64,000 nucleotides of DNA, taken from Pristimantibacillus sp052113225 (GTDB lineage Bacteria; Bacillota; Bacilli; Paenibacillales; Paenibacillaceae). Positions 35,189-43,072 of the stretch are shown here, piece after piece (within the stretch, counting starts at the first letter, position 1; the number at the start of each line of letters is the position of its first letter). Location: assembly GCF_052113225.1 (NCBI RefSeq), contig NZ_JBFRCT010000007.1, forward strand, positions 248,001-312,000, written 5' to 3'. Under the pieces are notes generated by a model. That model ran no database searches. It had not been told where the DNA came from and was given only the letters and a program-made list of their open reading frames with translations. The translations under genes and the position numbers were made by a program.

Positions 35189-35761
35189 ATGCATATCGAA
35201 GAAGCAATTCGAACGAGACGTTCGATTGGACGCGTAAAGAAGGACCCGGTTGAACGTAATCTGATTGAAAAGGTGTTGGAAGCGGCGACATGGGCGCCAA
35301 GCCATCACAATACTCAGCCTTGGAAGTTTATCGTTATGACAGGTGAAGGCCGTGCGAAGCTTGGGGAAGGTTATGCACGCGTAGCACTTGCTTCACTTGA
35401 AGCAGGGGAAAGCCCTGATCTGGAGGAACGACTGCGCAAGGAACGGGTGAAAGCATTCCGTTCACCTGTTGTCATTACGGTAGTCTGCTCTCCATCGGAT
35501 GATCCTCGGGCAACGCTCGTCGAGGAAATTGCAGCATCGCATACAGCGGTTCAAAACCTGCTGCTTGCAGCACATGCGAACGGACTAGGTGCAATCTGGC
35601 GCTCCGGCGGCCCAATGTACCATCCACTGATGAAGGACACATTTGGTCTTGCTGAGAACGAGCAGATTGTTGCTATGGTCTATATGGGTTATCCCGATAT
35701 GACTCCGCCGGACGTGAAACGTACACCTGCAGCAGAGAAAACAATCTGGCTGGAATCGTAG
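35189..35761 (+). CDS. Nitroreductase family flavoprotein (YdjA-like)
   Basis: A 190-residue FMN-dependent reductase. The N-terminus EAIRTRRSIGRVKKDPV and the APSHHNTQPWKFIVM motif are standard for the small YdjA/TdsD-like nitroreductases. The later GLGAIWRSG and VYMGYPD segments build the flavin site. It probably reduces nitro- or quinone-type compounds with NAD(P)H; the physiological substrate is unknown. GGAGGAGAAG lies about 7 nt upstream. It shares an apparent unit with msrAB, consistent with an oxidative-stress theme, and a terminator follows. Confidence 0.9.
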   Translation: MHIEEAIRTRRSIGRVKKDPVERNLIEKVLEAATWAPSHHNTQPWKFIVMTGEGRAKLGEGYARVALASLEAGESPDLEERLRKERVKAFRSPVVITVVCSPSDDPRATLVEEIAASHTAVQNLLLAAHANGLGAIWRSGGPMYHPLMKDTFGLAENEQIVAMVYMGYPDMTPPDVKRTPAAEKTIWLES

Positions 35762-35778
35762 GATATACAGACAGTCTT

Positions 35779-35806
35779 AAGCGCCCGAAAGGGCGCTTTT
35801 TTTAAT
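35779..35806 (+). terminator. Terminator after the nitroreductase gene
   Basis: AAGCGCCC, a GAAA loop, GGGCGCTT and a T run. Confidence 0.92.
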
Positions 35807-35937
35807 TATAGGAATATATAGGTTTTCTCTATACTGGGCCTATAATTTAATGCGAAACTACTCTTCCTCCAAAGGATGGCGAAGCCGTTTACGCTTGGTT
35901 TTCGGACAAATAGGAAATAACTTCTCGAATACAAACG

Positions 35938-36016
35938 TTGACTGATTGAATGAAAAGCTATATAGTTGTAAATACTTTGTTGCTAATTAATTTAGTATTA
36001 AAATATTAAGAGCTAA
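35938..36016 (+). promoter_or_regulatory. Promoter and MarR operator candidate, unit 1
   Basis: TTGACT (35938-35943), a 17-nt spacer and TATAGT (35961-35966). Downstream, 35992-36016 is a 25-bp palindrome of the form TTAG-N2-TTAA-AATA-TTAA-N3-CTAA. The same promoter and palindrome occur at 38222-38300 ahead of the second MarR gene, so the palindrome is the likely binding site of one or both repressors. Confidence 0.6.
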
Positions 36017-36070
36017 CTAAATTAAAGGTTGAACGAAAGGCGAGGTCAGGGTGGGAAGGAGAGAGAGGGA

Positions 36071-36505
36071 ATGACGAATACAAGCGAAGAATTGATTGGC
36101 TTTATCGGACAGTTCAGGACGTTTCTTAGAAACGTGAACAGCGATTGGAGCAAGAATACGATGTGCGGCATGAACTATACGCAATTCAAGCTGCTCTTCA
36201 CCCTTCATACATCTGGCACTCACAAAGTATCGGATATTGCTGATATTCTGGGGCTGACCTCAGGGGCTATAACGGGAATTGCGGATAAGCTTGTTGCAGA
36301 AGGCTGGATTAGCAGGGAACGGGCCAGTAATGACCGCAGAGTGGTGTACATTGCCTTAACGTCCAAAGGTCAGGAAATGGTTGATGAAATTCTTGAATCG
36401 CAGAAAGAGACCTTTTCTTCCCTTTTTAATGTACTGCCGGAAGAAGATATTCAGCACCTGAGAAGAATTTTCTCCAAGCTGCTTGCGAATATGGACAACA
36501 AATAG
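36071..36505 (+). CDS. MarR family transcriptional regulator, copy 1
   Basis: A 144-residue winged-helix regulator. The DNA-binding region is VSDIADILGLTSGAITGIADKLVAEGWISR and the wing is RASNDRRVVYI, as in MarR proteins. ATG 36071 is chosen because the purine-rich GGAAGGAGAGAGAGG precedes it; the in-frame TTG at 36029 would add an atypical leader. It lies 24 bp before an MFS exporter gene and is probably an autoregulated repressor of that pair. The protein is clearly a paralogue of the one at 38350 (same length, same ends, mostly conservative differences). The inducer is unknown. Confidence 0.92.
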   Translation: MTNTSEELIGFIGQFRTFLRNVNSDWSKNTMCGMNYTQFKLLFTLHTSGTHKVSDIADILGLTSGAITGIADKLVAEGWISRERASNDRRVVYIALTSKGQEMVDEILESQKETFSSLFNVLPEEDIQHLRRIFSKLLANMDNK

Positions 36506-36529
36506 ATTTAGAGGAGAAGAGAGAAAACA

Positions 36530-38161
36530 ATGGAACATTTATCAAAACAAAGAAAACTGACGATTATGATTGCGATCATGTTCGCGATGTTCTTTGCAGC
36601 TATTAACCAAACGATAACAAGTACGGCGATGCCGCGCATTATCGCACAATTAGGCGGTATGAATCTTTATACATGGACGATCACGATCTATATGCTCACA
36701 TCCACCATCGCCACTATTCTGGTTGGCAAGCTGTCCGATATATATGGGCGTAAGCCGTTTATCTTGGCAGGTATTTTATTTTTCATTGTTGGTGCATTTA
36801 CGTCCGGTCTTTCGGACAACGTGTATCAGTTCATTACCTTCCGTGGTATTCAAGGGGTAGGTGCCGGTATTATTATGGCAACAGCTTTCACATCCGTAGG
36901 TGACTTGTTCCCTCCACGTGAACGGGGCAAATGGACAGGTATAATGACGGCTGTATTTGGCTTCTCCAGCGTTATTGGTCCAACACTTGGTGGATGGATT
37001 ATCGACAATATGGCTTGGCACTGGGTATTCTGGATCTTCCTGCCGCTTGGTGTTATTGCGTTCATTATGATTCTGACGTTATTCCCCAAAACCGAGCGCA
37101 AAGCTCATCAGCCAATCGACTACTTGGGTTCGATTTTCCTGACAACAACTCTAGTACCACTGCTTCTTGCATTTACATGGGCGGGATCGAAATACGAATG
37201 GGCTTCTGTTCAAGTTGTCGGCTTGTTTGGCATAACCGTCTTGTCGCTCATTATCTTCCTGCTTATTGAACGGAAAGCGAAGAACCCTGTGCTTCCGCTT
37301 TATATTTTCCGTAATGGTACAGTAGCTCTTTCCAATGTAATTGGCTTTATTATGAACTTCGGTATGATGGGTGCACTAATTTATCTGTCCTTCTTCGTAC
37401 AAGGTGTTCTTGGCATCTCGCCAACTCATGCTGGTTATGTAACGATGCCAATGTCGATTGGTATGGTTATTACGAGTGCGATTGGTGGTCAATTGATCTC
37501 GAGAACAGGGAAGTACAAACGTTTTGCAGTCATTGGCTTGCCGATTATGCTTGTTGGTATGCTGATTATGACGTTTATGAACAACGTACCAATGGCGGTA
37601 CTGGCGATGATTATCTTTGGCCTTGGTCTTGGCCTTGGTATGCCGGTCTTCTCGCTTACGGTTCAAAATGCGGTACCGCACACAGAACTTGGTGCAGCAA
37701 CAGCAACCATGCAATTGTTCCGTAACTTGGGTGGTACAATTGGTATCGCAGTAATGGGTACCGTCCTGTCCTCAGCACTGAAGCATAATCTGACGGATCT
37801 CTCCAAGTCTGGCGAAGGTGCAGATATGTCGAAGCTTGATCCAGCTACAGCGGAGAAGTTTGCACAGTTTGCAAATCCTCAGATGCTGACAGATCAACCA
37901 GCACTTAAAGCGACTCGTGAAGGCTTAACGGCTGATCTGCAAGTGCAATTTGATAAAATGATAGACTTGCTTCGTGATGCGCTTAGCAATTCGCTGTCGA
38001 CAGTATTTTTGACAGGTGCAGCCATTTTGTTCATCGCCGTAGTCCTTGTATGGTTCATTAGAGAAATCCCACTTCGTACAACCAATAAGGCACCACAAGA
38101 AGTTTCTGGTGGTACAGAAATAAATGTGGAAGGCCAAGTTGCTGTTAGCCAAAGCAAATAA
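36530..38161 (+). CDS. DHA2-type MFS drug exporter, copy 1
   Basis: A 543-residue transporter with about 14 membrane segments, as in the drug:H+ antiporter-2 (EmrB/QacA/LmrB) family. Motif A is GKLSDIYGRKP (residues ~64-74). The signature around TSTAMPRIIAQLGG follows the first segment, and motif C-like GPTLGGWI lies near residue 150. A loop of ~60 polar residues precedes the last segment. GAGGAGAAGAGAG lies about 6 nt upstream. It is translated with the MarR gene just before it, so expression probably responds to a toxic compound. The substrate is unknown. It is only moderately similar to the MFS protein at 38826. Confidence 0.92.
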   Translation: MEHLSKQRKLTIMIAIMFAMFFAAINQTITSTAMPRIIAQLGGMNLYTWTITIYMLTSTIATILVGKLSDIYGRKPFILAGILFFIVGAFTSGLSDNVYQFITFRGIQGVGAGIIMATAFTSVGDLFPPRERGKWTGIMTAVFGFSSVIGPTLGGWIIDNMAWHWVFWIFLPLGVIAFIMILTLFPKTERKAHQPIDYLGSIFLTTTLVPLLLAFTWAGSKYEWASVQVVGLFGITVLSLIIFLLIERKAKNPVLPLYIFRNGTVALSNVIGFIMNFGMMGALIYLSFFVQGVLGISPTHAGYVTMPMSIGMVITSAIGGQLISRTGKYKRFAVIGLPIMLVGMLIMTFMNNVPMAVLAMIIFGLGLGLGMPVFSLTVQNAVPHTELGAATATMQLFRNLGGTIGIAVMGTVLSSALKHNLTDLSKSGEGADMSKLDPATAEKFAQFANPQMLTDQPALKATREGLTADLQVQFDKMIDLLRDALSNSLSTVFLTGAAILFIAVVLVWFIREIPLRTTNKAPQEVSGGTEINVEGQVAVSQSK

Positions 38162-38179
38162 GGAAAAGCTATTAAAGAA

Positions 38180-38207
38180 AAGACAGTCTAAAGCTGTCTT
38201 TTTTTCT
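38180..38207 (+). terminator. Terminator between the two MarR-MFS units
   Basis: AAGACAG pairs with CTGTCTT across a 7-nt loop and is followed by a T run. It shows that the two units are transcribed separately. Confidence 0.8.
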
Positions 38208-38221
38208 TTCCAAAAAACCCG

Positions 38222-38300
38222 TTGACTGATCCATAAAAGAGATATATAGTAGTAAATGCTTTATTAATAATTTGTTTAGCTTTAAAATATTAAATGCTAA
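38222..38300 (+). promoter_or_regulatory. Promoter and MarR operator candidate, unit 2
   Basis: TTGACT (38222-38227), a 17-nt spacer and TATAGT (38245-38250), then the 25-bp palindrome TTAG-N2-TTAA-AATA-TTAA-N3-CTAA at 38276-38300. The arrangement repeats that of unit 1. Confidence 0.6.
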
Positions 38301-38349
38301 TGTATTATCTCGATCCATGGCATATATCAGAGAAGAAAGGAGAGAGGGA

Positions 38350-38784
38350 ATGAGCAATGCCAATGAAGAACTAATTGGTTTTCTTGGCCAGTTCCGGACA
38401 TTCTTGAAGAACGTAAACAATGAATGGAGCAGGAAGACGATGAGCGGTATGAACTATACGCAGTTCAAAGTTTTGTATACCCTTCATACATCAGGTTCGC
38501 GCAAAGTATCTGAAATGGCCGAAGTATTAGGACTTACCTCTGGCGCGATAACAGGCATAGCCGATAAATTGGTTGCAGAAGGCTGGATTAGCCGTGAGCG
38601 TGCCAATGATGACCGGCGAGTCGTGTACATTACATTAACCGGTAAGGGTAAGGCGATGGTGGACGATTTGCTTGAATCACAGAAAGAAACATTCTCCTCA
38701 TTCTTTCATGCACTGCCAGTAGAGGATATTCAGCATCTGAAGAGGATTTTCACTCAGCTGCTTGCGAATATGGATAACAAATAG
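38350..38784 (+). CDS. MarR family transcriptional regulator, copy 2
   Basis: A 144-residue MarR protein, paralogue of the one at 36071. The helix-turn-helix VSEMAEVLGLTSGAITGIADKL and the wing ANDDRRVVYI are nearly the same as in copy 1, and both end QLLANMDNK or KLLANMDNK. ATG 38350 is preferred because AAAGGAGAGAGGG precedes it; the in-frame start at 38272 would read through the operator. It lies 41 bp before its own MFS gene. With nearly identical recognition helices and the same operator-like palindrome, cross-regulation between the two units is likely. Confidence 0.92.
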   Translation: MSNANEELIGFLGQFRTFLKNVNNEWSRKTMSGMNYTQFKVLYTLHTSGSRKVSEMAEVLGLTSGAITGIADKLVAEGWISRERANDDRRVVYITLTGKGKAMVDDLLESQKETFSSFFHALPVEDIQHLKRIFTQLLANMDNK

Positions 38785-38825
38785 CATTTAGCATGCAACA
38801 CATCTAAAAAAGGAGAGAAAGACCT

Positions 38826-40346
38826 ATGAGTAATGCTGTAGCAGCATTTAAAAGAGGCCCGATCGTCGCATCGGTACTCATTGCAGCCTTTGTTGCGCTG
38901 CTTAGCCAGACGTTGTTGAACGTCGCGCTTCCAAGTATTATGGCTGACCTTAAAGTCAGCGCCAATACAGTACAATGGTTATCAACCGGTTATTTGCTTG
39001 TTAACGGGGTCCTTATTCCAATTAGTGCATATTTGATCAGCCGGTTCTCAACAAGGTCATTATTTATCGTTGCAACAAGTTTATTTTCGGCAGGTACTAT
39101 AGTCAGCGCCTTGGCGCCAAGCTTTGAAGTCCTTCTTACAGGTCGTATTATTCAAGCGGCAGGCGCCGGAATTCTGATGCCGCTAATGTCCATCATCTTC
39201 TTGACCATCTTCCCGATCGAACAGCGTGGTAAGGCAATGGGTATGATGGGGATCGCAATGATCTTCGCTCCAGCTGTTGGACCAACACTGTCTGGCTGGG
39301 TCGTAGAGCATTATGACTGGCGTGTGTTGTTCTATATTGTTTTGCCAATCTCGTTATTCGGCTTGATCTACGGCGCAATTTCGATGAAGAATGTAACAAA
39401 AACTGCAAAATCCAAGCTCGATATCTTCGCCGTTATTTTATCTACACTGGGCTTTGGCGGTCTGCTGTATGGCTTTAGTGATGCAGGTACAGACGGCTGG
39501 GATAGTCCGACGGTTTACACAAGCCTGAGCATTGGGGTTGTCGCACTTATTGCCTTTGTATGGTATCAACTGGTTGTTAAGAAACCGATTCTTGAAATTA
39601 GTGTATTCAAGTTCGGCATGTATTCCCTGACAACTGTTATTAACGTGATCATTACGATGGCGATGTTCTCGGGTATGATTTTGCTGCCGATCTATCTGCA
39701 AAACATCATGGGATTCACTCCACTTAAATCTGGTCTGCTCCTGCTTCCTGGGGCAATCCTGATGGGGATTATGTCCCCGATTACCGGTATGATCTTCGAT
39801 AAAGTCGGCGCTCGCTGGCTGGCGGTAACTGGTCTTGTGATTACCGTGTACTCGTCTTATGAATTCAGTCAGTTGACGGATCATACGACTTATGGCTTTT
39901 TGATCACAATGTATACATTGCGGATGTTCGGTATGTCGATGCTGATGATGCCGATCCAAACAGCCGGCATGAACCAATTGCCGCAACGGTTGAACGCTCA
40001 CGGTTCCGCGATGTCACAAACGCTTCGTAACGTTGCAGGCGCTCTGGGTACAGCATTCCTGGTAACGCTGATGACGAATAAAGCAGCTTCCGAGACGAAG
40101 CACCTTGTTGCGACACAAGGCATTGATACTACAGATAAAGCAGCAATGGCTCACGCCGTTCAAGAAGCTACAATTACAGGTATCAACCACTCGTTCGTTG
40201 TAGCAACGTGGTTTGCTGTTGCAGCATTGGTACTCGCATTCTTCATCCGTAAAGTAAAACCACATGAGGAACCAGTTAAAGTAGTCAGCTCCTCTTCAGA
40301 AGGCGGCGTAGCAGAAGCTCAAATCGCTACAAGCCAATCTAAATAA
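38826..40346 (+). CDS. DHA2-type MFS drug exporter, copy 2
   Basis: A 506-residue transporter with about 14 membrane segments in the EmrB/QacA group. After the first segment comes the family signature LLSQTLLNVALPSIMADL. In place of the usual motif A after segment 2 is YLISRFSTRSLF, without the Asp and Gly-Arg-Lys of copy 1, so that loop has diverged. Motif C-like GPTLSGWVVEH is present. AAAGGAGAGAAAG lies about 6 nt upstream. It forms a unit with the second MarR gene and ends in a terminator. The substrate is unknown, and its specificity probably differs from copy 1. Confidence 0.9.
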   Translation: MSNAVAAFKRGPIVASVLIAAFVALLSQTLLNVALPSIMADLKVSANTVQWLSTGYLLVNGVLIPISAYLISRFSTRSLFIVATSLFSAGTIVSALAPSFEVLLTGRIIQAAGAGILMPLMSIIFLTIFPIEQRGKAMGMMGIAMIFAPAVGPTLSGWVVEHYDWRVLFYIVLPISLFGLIYGAISMKNVTKTAKSKLDIFAVILSTLGFGGLLYGFSDAGTDGWDSPTVYTSLSIGVVALIAFVWYQLVVKKPILEISVFKFGMYSLTTVINVIITMAMFSGMILLPIYLQNIMGFTPLKSGLLLLPGAILMGIMSPITGMIFDKVGARWLAVTGLVITVYSSYEFSQLTDHTTYGFLITMYTLRMFGMSMLMMPIQTAGMNQLPQRLNAHGSAMSQTLRNVAGALGTAFLVTLMTNKAASETKHLVATQGIDTTDKAAMAHAVQEATITGINHSFVVATWFAVAALVLAFFIRKVKPHEEPVKVVSSSSEGGVAEAQIATSQSK

Positions 40347-40364
40347 AATAACTGCTCTAACAAG

Positions 40365-40409
40365 AAGGCCGTGCAGGTCATAAAAAACCTGCACGGCCTC
40401 TTTCTGTTT
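40365..40409. terminator. Terminator after MFS copy 2
   Basis: AAGGCCGTGCAGGT pairs with ACCTGCACGGCCTC, followed by TTTCTGTTT. Confidence 0.88.
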
Positions 40410-40512
40410 ACCCTCAGAGGTTAAACGGAGCATTTAAATGATTCTGTAGAAGTAGGGTGAATGCTTTCGAAGTAGCTTTCTTTCAGAAAGCTTTAAGCGT
40501 TCGCTTTTGTGA

Positions 40513-40553
40513 AGGGATTCCTACCATATAACATCTAATTCAAAGGAATCCCT
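40513..40553. other. Perfect 10-bp inverted repeat in the convergent gap
   Basis: AGGGATTCCT (40513-40522) and AGGAATCCCT (40544-40553). It lies between the converging MFS and LysM-GH18 genes and has no T tract. The rest of 40410-40635 shows no gene; GCGCAGTGTGC occurs twice near 40580-40620. Confidence 0.45.
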
Positions 40554-40635
40554 GAGCAATGGCGATCGAAAGAACATTTAAATGCGCAGTGTGCTTTATA
40601 TACAGTCTGCGCAGTGTGCGCGCGTTTAACCCTCC

Positions 40636-41925
40636 TCATTTCACCCACTTATGGACATGGAAATTTTGCTCCAGCACCTGCCAAAAAACAGGGAAGGGAA
40701 CATCGAGCACCCAACCGCTTATTCCGCGCAGGTGATAACATTTGACGAGATCAAGCTTCGCCTGTACACTTCGTGCATCCTCAAACCAAACCTCATGATC
40801 ACGTCCTTGCTCATCGAAGTACTTATAGTACGGCGACTCTGCAATCGGATCGTATTGAATGGAGGCGCCATACCTTGCCGCCCTTCGGACAGCATCGTTT
40901 GAGCTGATGGACAAAGCCCAGTCCTGGCCCGGGATATACGGGAGAGTCCAGTCATAGCCGTATAAGGGCATGCCCAGCATGATTTTGTTCGCAGGTATAA
41001 CTGATAAGGCATGGGCGAGAACTTTAACAACTTCATTGCGCGGGGCAACAGGCATTGGCGGTCCTCCCGACCAGCCCCATTCATACGTCATTAGGATAAC
41101 GAAGTCGAGCAGTCGTCCATGGAAAGCATAATCCTGTCCTTCATACAGATGACCCGCAGGATTAGGTTCAACAGCTGGCGGGAGAGTAGAGGACACAAGA
41201 TATCCGTATCGATGAAGTGTGTCGGTGAGCTGCTCCAGGAATTGATGATACAAGGTACGATCAGCAGCGGGGATAAAAGCAAAATCAACATTAAGCACCC
41301 AATACCTATTCGTTCGCATGGTGTTGATGACATTATGGATCAGACGGTCAATTACCGTTTTATTAGATAGAATAAAATGCACAAGGCTGGGACTAAACGT
41401 GTAGCCGTCAAAGTTCGTGATTACCATCATTGGTGTGGTGCGGTTCTGATTGGCGGCTTGAATGATTGGCTTATCATACAGCATGCCTAATGAGCCGTCA
41501 GGTCTAACTTGATGACTGAACGGACTGAGGAAGGTCAAATGCCTGGCAGCGTAGGCTGCAGGTGAGGATCCAGCGGCTCCTGTCATGGCAGCAGGTTCAG
41601 TATATCCGTTAACCTCAATGGCGATCTTACGGGGCTTCGGAATGCGAAGCATCATGCCGGGGAGAATAAGGGCGGGATTAGTGATATGGTTCACTCTGGC
41701 CAGCTCTTGCAGTGTCACACTGTATTTCTGTGAGATCAACCATAAGGTTTCACCGGGCATCACTTGGTGGGTGGCCGCTTGAACGGGAATAATAAGCGAC
41801 TGTCCGGAGACGAGAGGCTCAGATTCATGCATGCCATTGGCTGAAAATATCGCTTCAGGTCCTATGTTGAACTGCTGCGCCAGGCTTTGTATGGTATCAC
41901 GTGTTTTGACGGTATAGATTTGCAT
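40636..41925 (-). CDS. LysM and GH18-like protein of the YaaH/SleL type, probable catalytic Glu replaced by Ala
   Basis: A 429-residue protein with two N-terminal LysM domains (residues ~1-46 and ~50-96), then a GH18-like TIM barrel (residues ~125-429; FLSPFSHQV, VLNVDFAFI, MTYEWGWSGGPP, GMPLYGYDW). YaaH/SleL proteins are spore-associated enzymes acting on cortex peptidoglycan. In that family the strand-4 motif normally reads DFE, with Glu as the catalytic acid. Here codon 41278-41280 gives Ala216 after Asp214-Phe215. ATG 41925 is preferred to the upstream in-frame start at 41958 because GGGAGGCGAGAGG precedes it and LysM begins directly. It may be a binding-only protein or use another acid. 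Confidence 0.85.
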   Translation of the reverse strand: MQIYTVKTRDTIQSLAQQFNIGPEAIFSANGMHESEPLVSGQSLIIPVQAATHQVMPGETLWLISQKYSVTLQELARVNHITNPALILPGMMLRIPKPRKIAIEVNGYTEPAAMTGAAGSSPAAYAARHLTFLSPFSHQVRPDGSLGMLYDKPIIQAANQNRTTPMMVITNFDGYTFSPSLVHFILSNKTVIDRLIHNVINTMRTNRYWVLNVDFAFIPAADRTLYHQFLEQLTDTLHRYGYLVSSTLPPAVEPNPAGHLYEGQDYAFHGRLLDFVILMTYEWGWSGGPPMPVAPRNEVVKVLAHALSVIPANKIMLGMPLYGYDWTLPYIPGQDWALSISSNDAVRRAARYGASIQYDPIAESPYYKYFDEQGRDHEVWFEDARSVQAKLDLVKCYHLRGISGWVLDVPFPVFWQVLEQNFHVHKWVK

Positions 41926-42074
41926 CGCCTCTCGCCTCCCATTCCTTGAGCATTTCAAGTTATACGCTTAATATCTCTTCTATTACTCTATTCCGAACCT
42001 TCCCAAACTTAACACCATGCCAATTAATTTGATAAAGGCAGAAAAAGGGAGGCCAAATTGTTGCATTATTAAGC

Positions 42075-42119
42075 AAAAACGAACTTTATTTGAACTATAT
42101 TATTTTAATGTTCGTATTT
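42075..42119 (+). promoter_or_regulatory. PurR box pair upstream of the purine operon
   Basis: CGAAC (42080-42084) in AAAAACGAACTTT and GTTCG (42110-42114) in AATGTTCGTATTTT are an inverted pair with 25 nt between the cores. They fit the B. subtilis PurBox AWWWCCGAACWWT closely. PurR bound here would repress purE transcription when PRPP is low. Confidence 0.75.
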
Positions 42120-42132
42120 TATATGCTTTTCA

Positions 42133-42161
42133 TTGACAGACATAGGGGGATTGGATAAACT
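42133..42161 (+). promoter_or_regulatory. purE: Promoter of the purine operon
   Basis: TTGACA (42133-42138), a 17-nt spacer and TAAACT (42156-42161). This gives a ~420-nt leader carrying the riboswitch. Confidence 0.65.
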
Positions 42162-42215
42162 AGAGTAGGTTAAGGCGGAACGTTCGTCGAATGATCCGTT
42201 ATTATGTTGAAAGTT

Positions 42216-42280
42216 CTCGTATATCCTCGGGAAAAAGGCCCGAAAGTATCTACCCGAAAACCATATTTTCGGACTACGAG
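42216..42280 (+). promoter_or_regulatory. Guanine riboswitch aptamer of the purine operon
   Basis: P1 pairs CTCGTA with TACGAG. TATATCC follows, then P2 TCGGG/CCCGA with loop AAAAAGG, the J2/3 core GTATCTACC, and P3 CGAAA/TTTCG with loop ACCATATT. The 3' side reads GGACTACGAG, so the discriminator base is C and the ligand is guanine or hypoxanthine. An open frame across it (42204-42464) is therefore not a gene. Confidence 0.9.
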
Positions 42281-42477
42281 CATGATGGAACAAATAGACA
42301 GGTTGCCTGTAAGTCAGGGCAGCCTTATGCTGTCTTTGCATTACCCGAGAATTCTAAGTCCTATTAAACATTTGGAAAACTTAGAATTTCTTAGAATTGA
42401 AGTAAAGACAATTGTTGCCATTATAGACGCGCAGGGTGAATCCTTCGTTAATGAAGTACCCTGACGTTTTGCTCGAG

Positions 42478-42530
42478 TCCCGGCAGCATCCATAAGCGAT
42501 ATGGTTGCAGCGCGGGATTTTTCTATTTTT
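42478..42530 (+). terminator. Leader terminator of the purine operon
   Basis: TCCCGGCAGCATCCAT pairs with ATGGTTGCAGCGCGGGA (imperfect) and is followed by TTTTTCTATTTTTT, 57 nt before purE. It is the probable off-state of the riboswitch. A separate hairpin CAGGGT/ACCCTG lies at 42431-42463. Confidence 0.75.
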
Positions 42531-42586
42531 TCGGGTTGGTTTTCGCGAGATGTACACATTTTATATATGAAGGAAGGTTTGAACGC

Positions 42587-43072
42587 ATGTCTGCGAAAGT
42601 AGGCGTCATCATGGGCAGCAAGTCGGATTGGGATACAATGAAACTTGCCTGCGACGTGTTAGAAGAGCTGCAAATTCCGTACGAGAAAAAGGTTGTTTCT
42701 GCGCATCGGACACCGGATCTAATGTTCGAATATGCAGAGACGGCTGCAGAACGCGGCCTTAAAGTAATCATTGCAGGTGCCGGTGGTGCCGCGCATTTGC
42801 CGGGTATGGTTGCTGCAAAGACGATTCTGCCGGTAATCGGCGTACCAGTGAAATCCTCCAATTTGAGTGGTCTTGATTCGCTCCTGTCGATCGTCCAAAT
42901 GCCAGGCGGCATTCCGGTTGCGACAGTTGCGATTGGCAACGCTGGCGGTACGAACGCTGGCCTCCTGGCTGCTCAAATGATTGGAGCCTTTGATCCTGAA
43001 GTACAAGCCCGTGTAGAAGCACGGCGTGAACGGGTCAAGCAGGAAGTGCTGGAAAGCAGTGAGACATTATGA
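42587..43072 (+). CDS. purE: N5-carboxyaminoimidazole ribonucleotide mutase
   Basis: A 161-residue enzyme moving the carboxylate of N5-CAIR to C4 of the imidazole (purine step 6, second half). The class I signature is VGVIMGSKSDWDTM, then KVVSAHRTPD and GAGGAAHLPGM, all with expected residues. ATG 42587 is chosen over the in-frame upstream start (42536): GAAGGAAGG lies about 10 nt upstream and the family N-terminus starts here. It is the first gene of the operon, overlaps purK by 4 bp, and works with PurK. Confidence 0.97.
   Translation: MSAKVGVIMGSKSDWDTMKLACDVLEELQIPYEKKVVSAHRTPDLMFEYAETAAERGLKVIIAGAGGAAHLPGMVAAKTILPVIGVPVKSSNLSGLDSLLSIVQMPGGIPVATVAIGNAGGTNAGLLAAQMIGAFDPEVQARVEARRERVKQEVLESSETL

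Noticed and set aside
40347..40635. A CRISPR-like or third palindromic element in the convergent gap
   Set aside because: TTATATACAGTCTG resembles one site of the 56187 element and GCGCAGTGTGC occurs twice, but there is no array and no matching spacing.
42204..42464. An 86-residue open frame upstream of purE
   Set aside because: It runs through the guanine riboswitch aptamer and the leader, has no convincing ribosome site, and the RNA structure explains the sequence.
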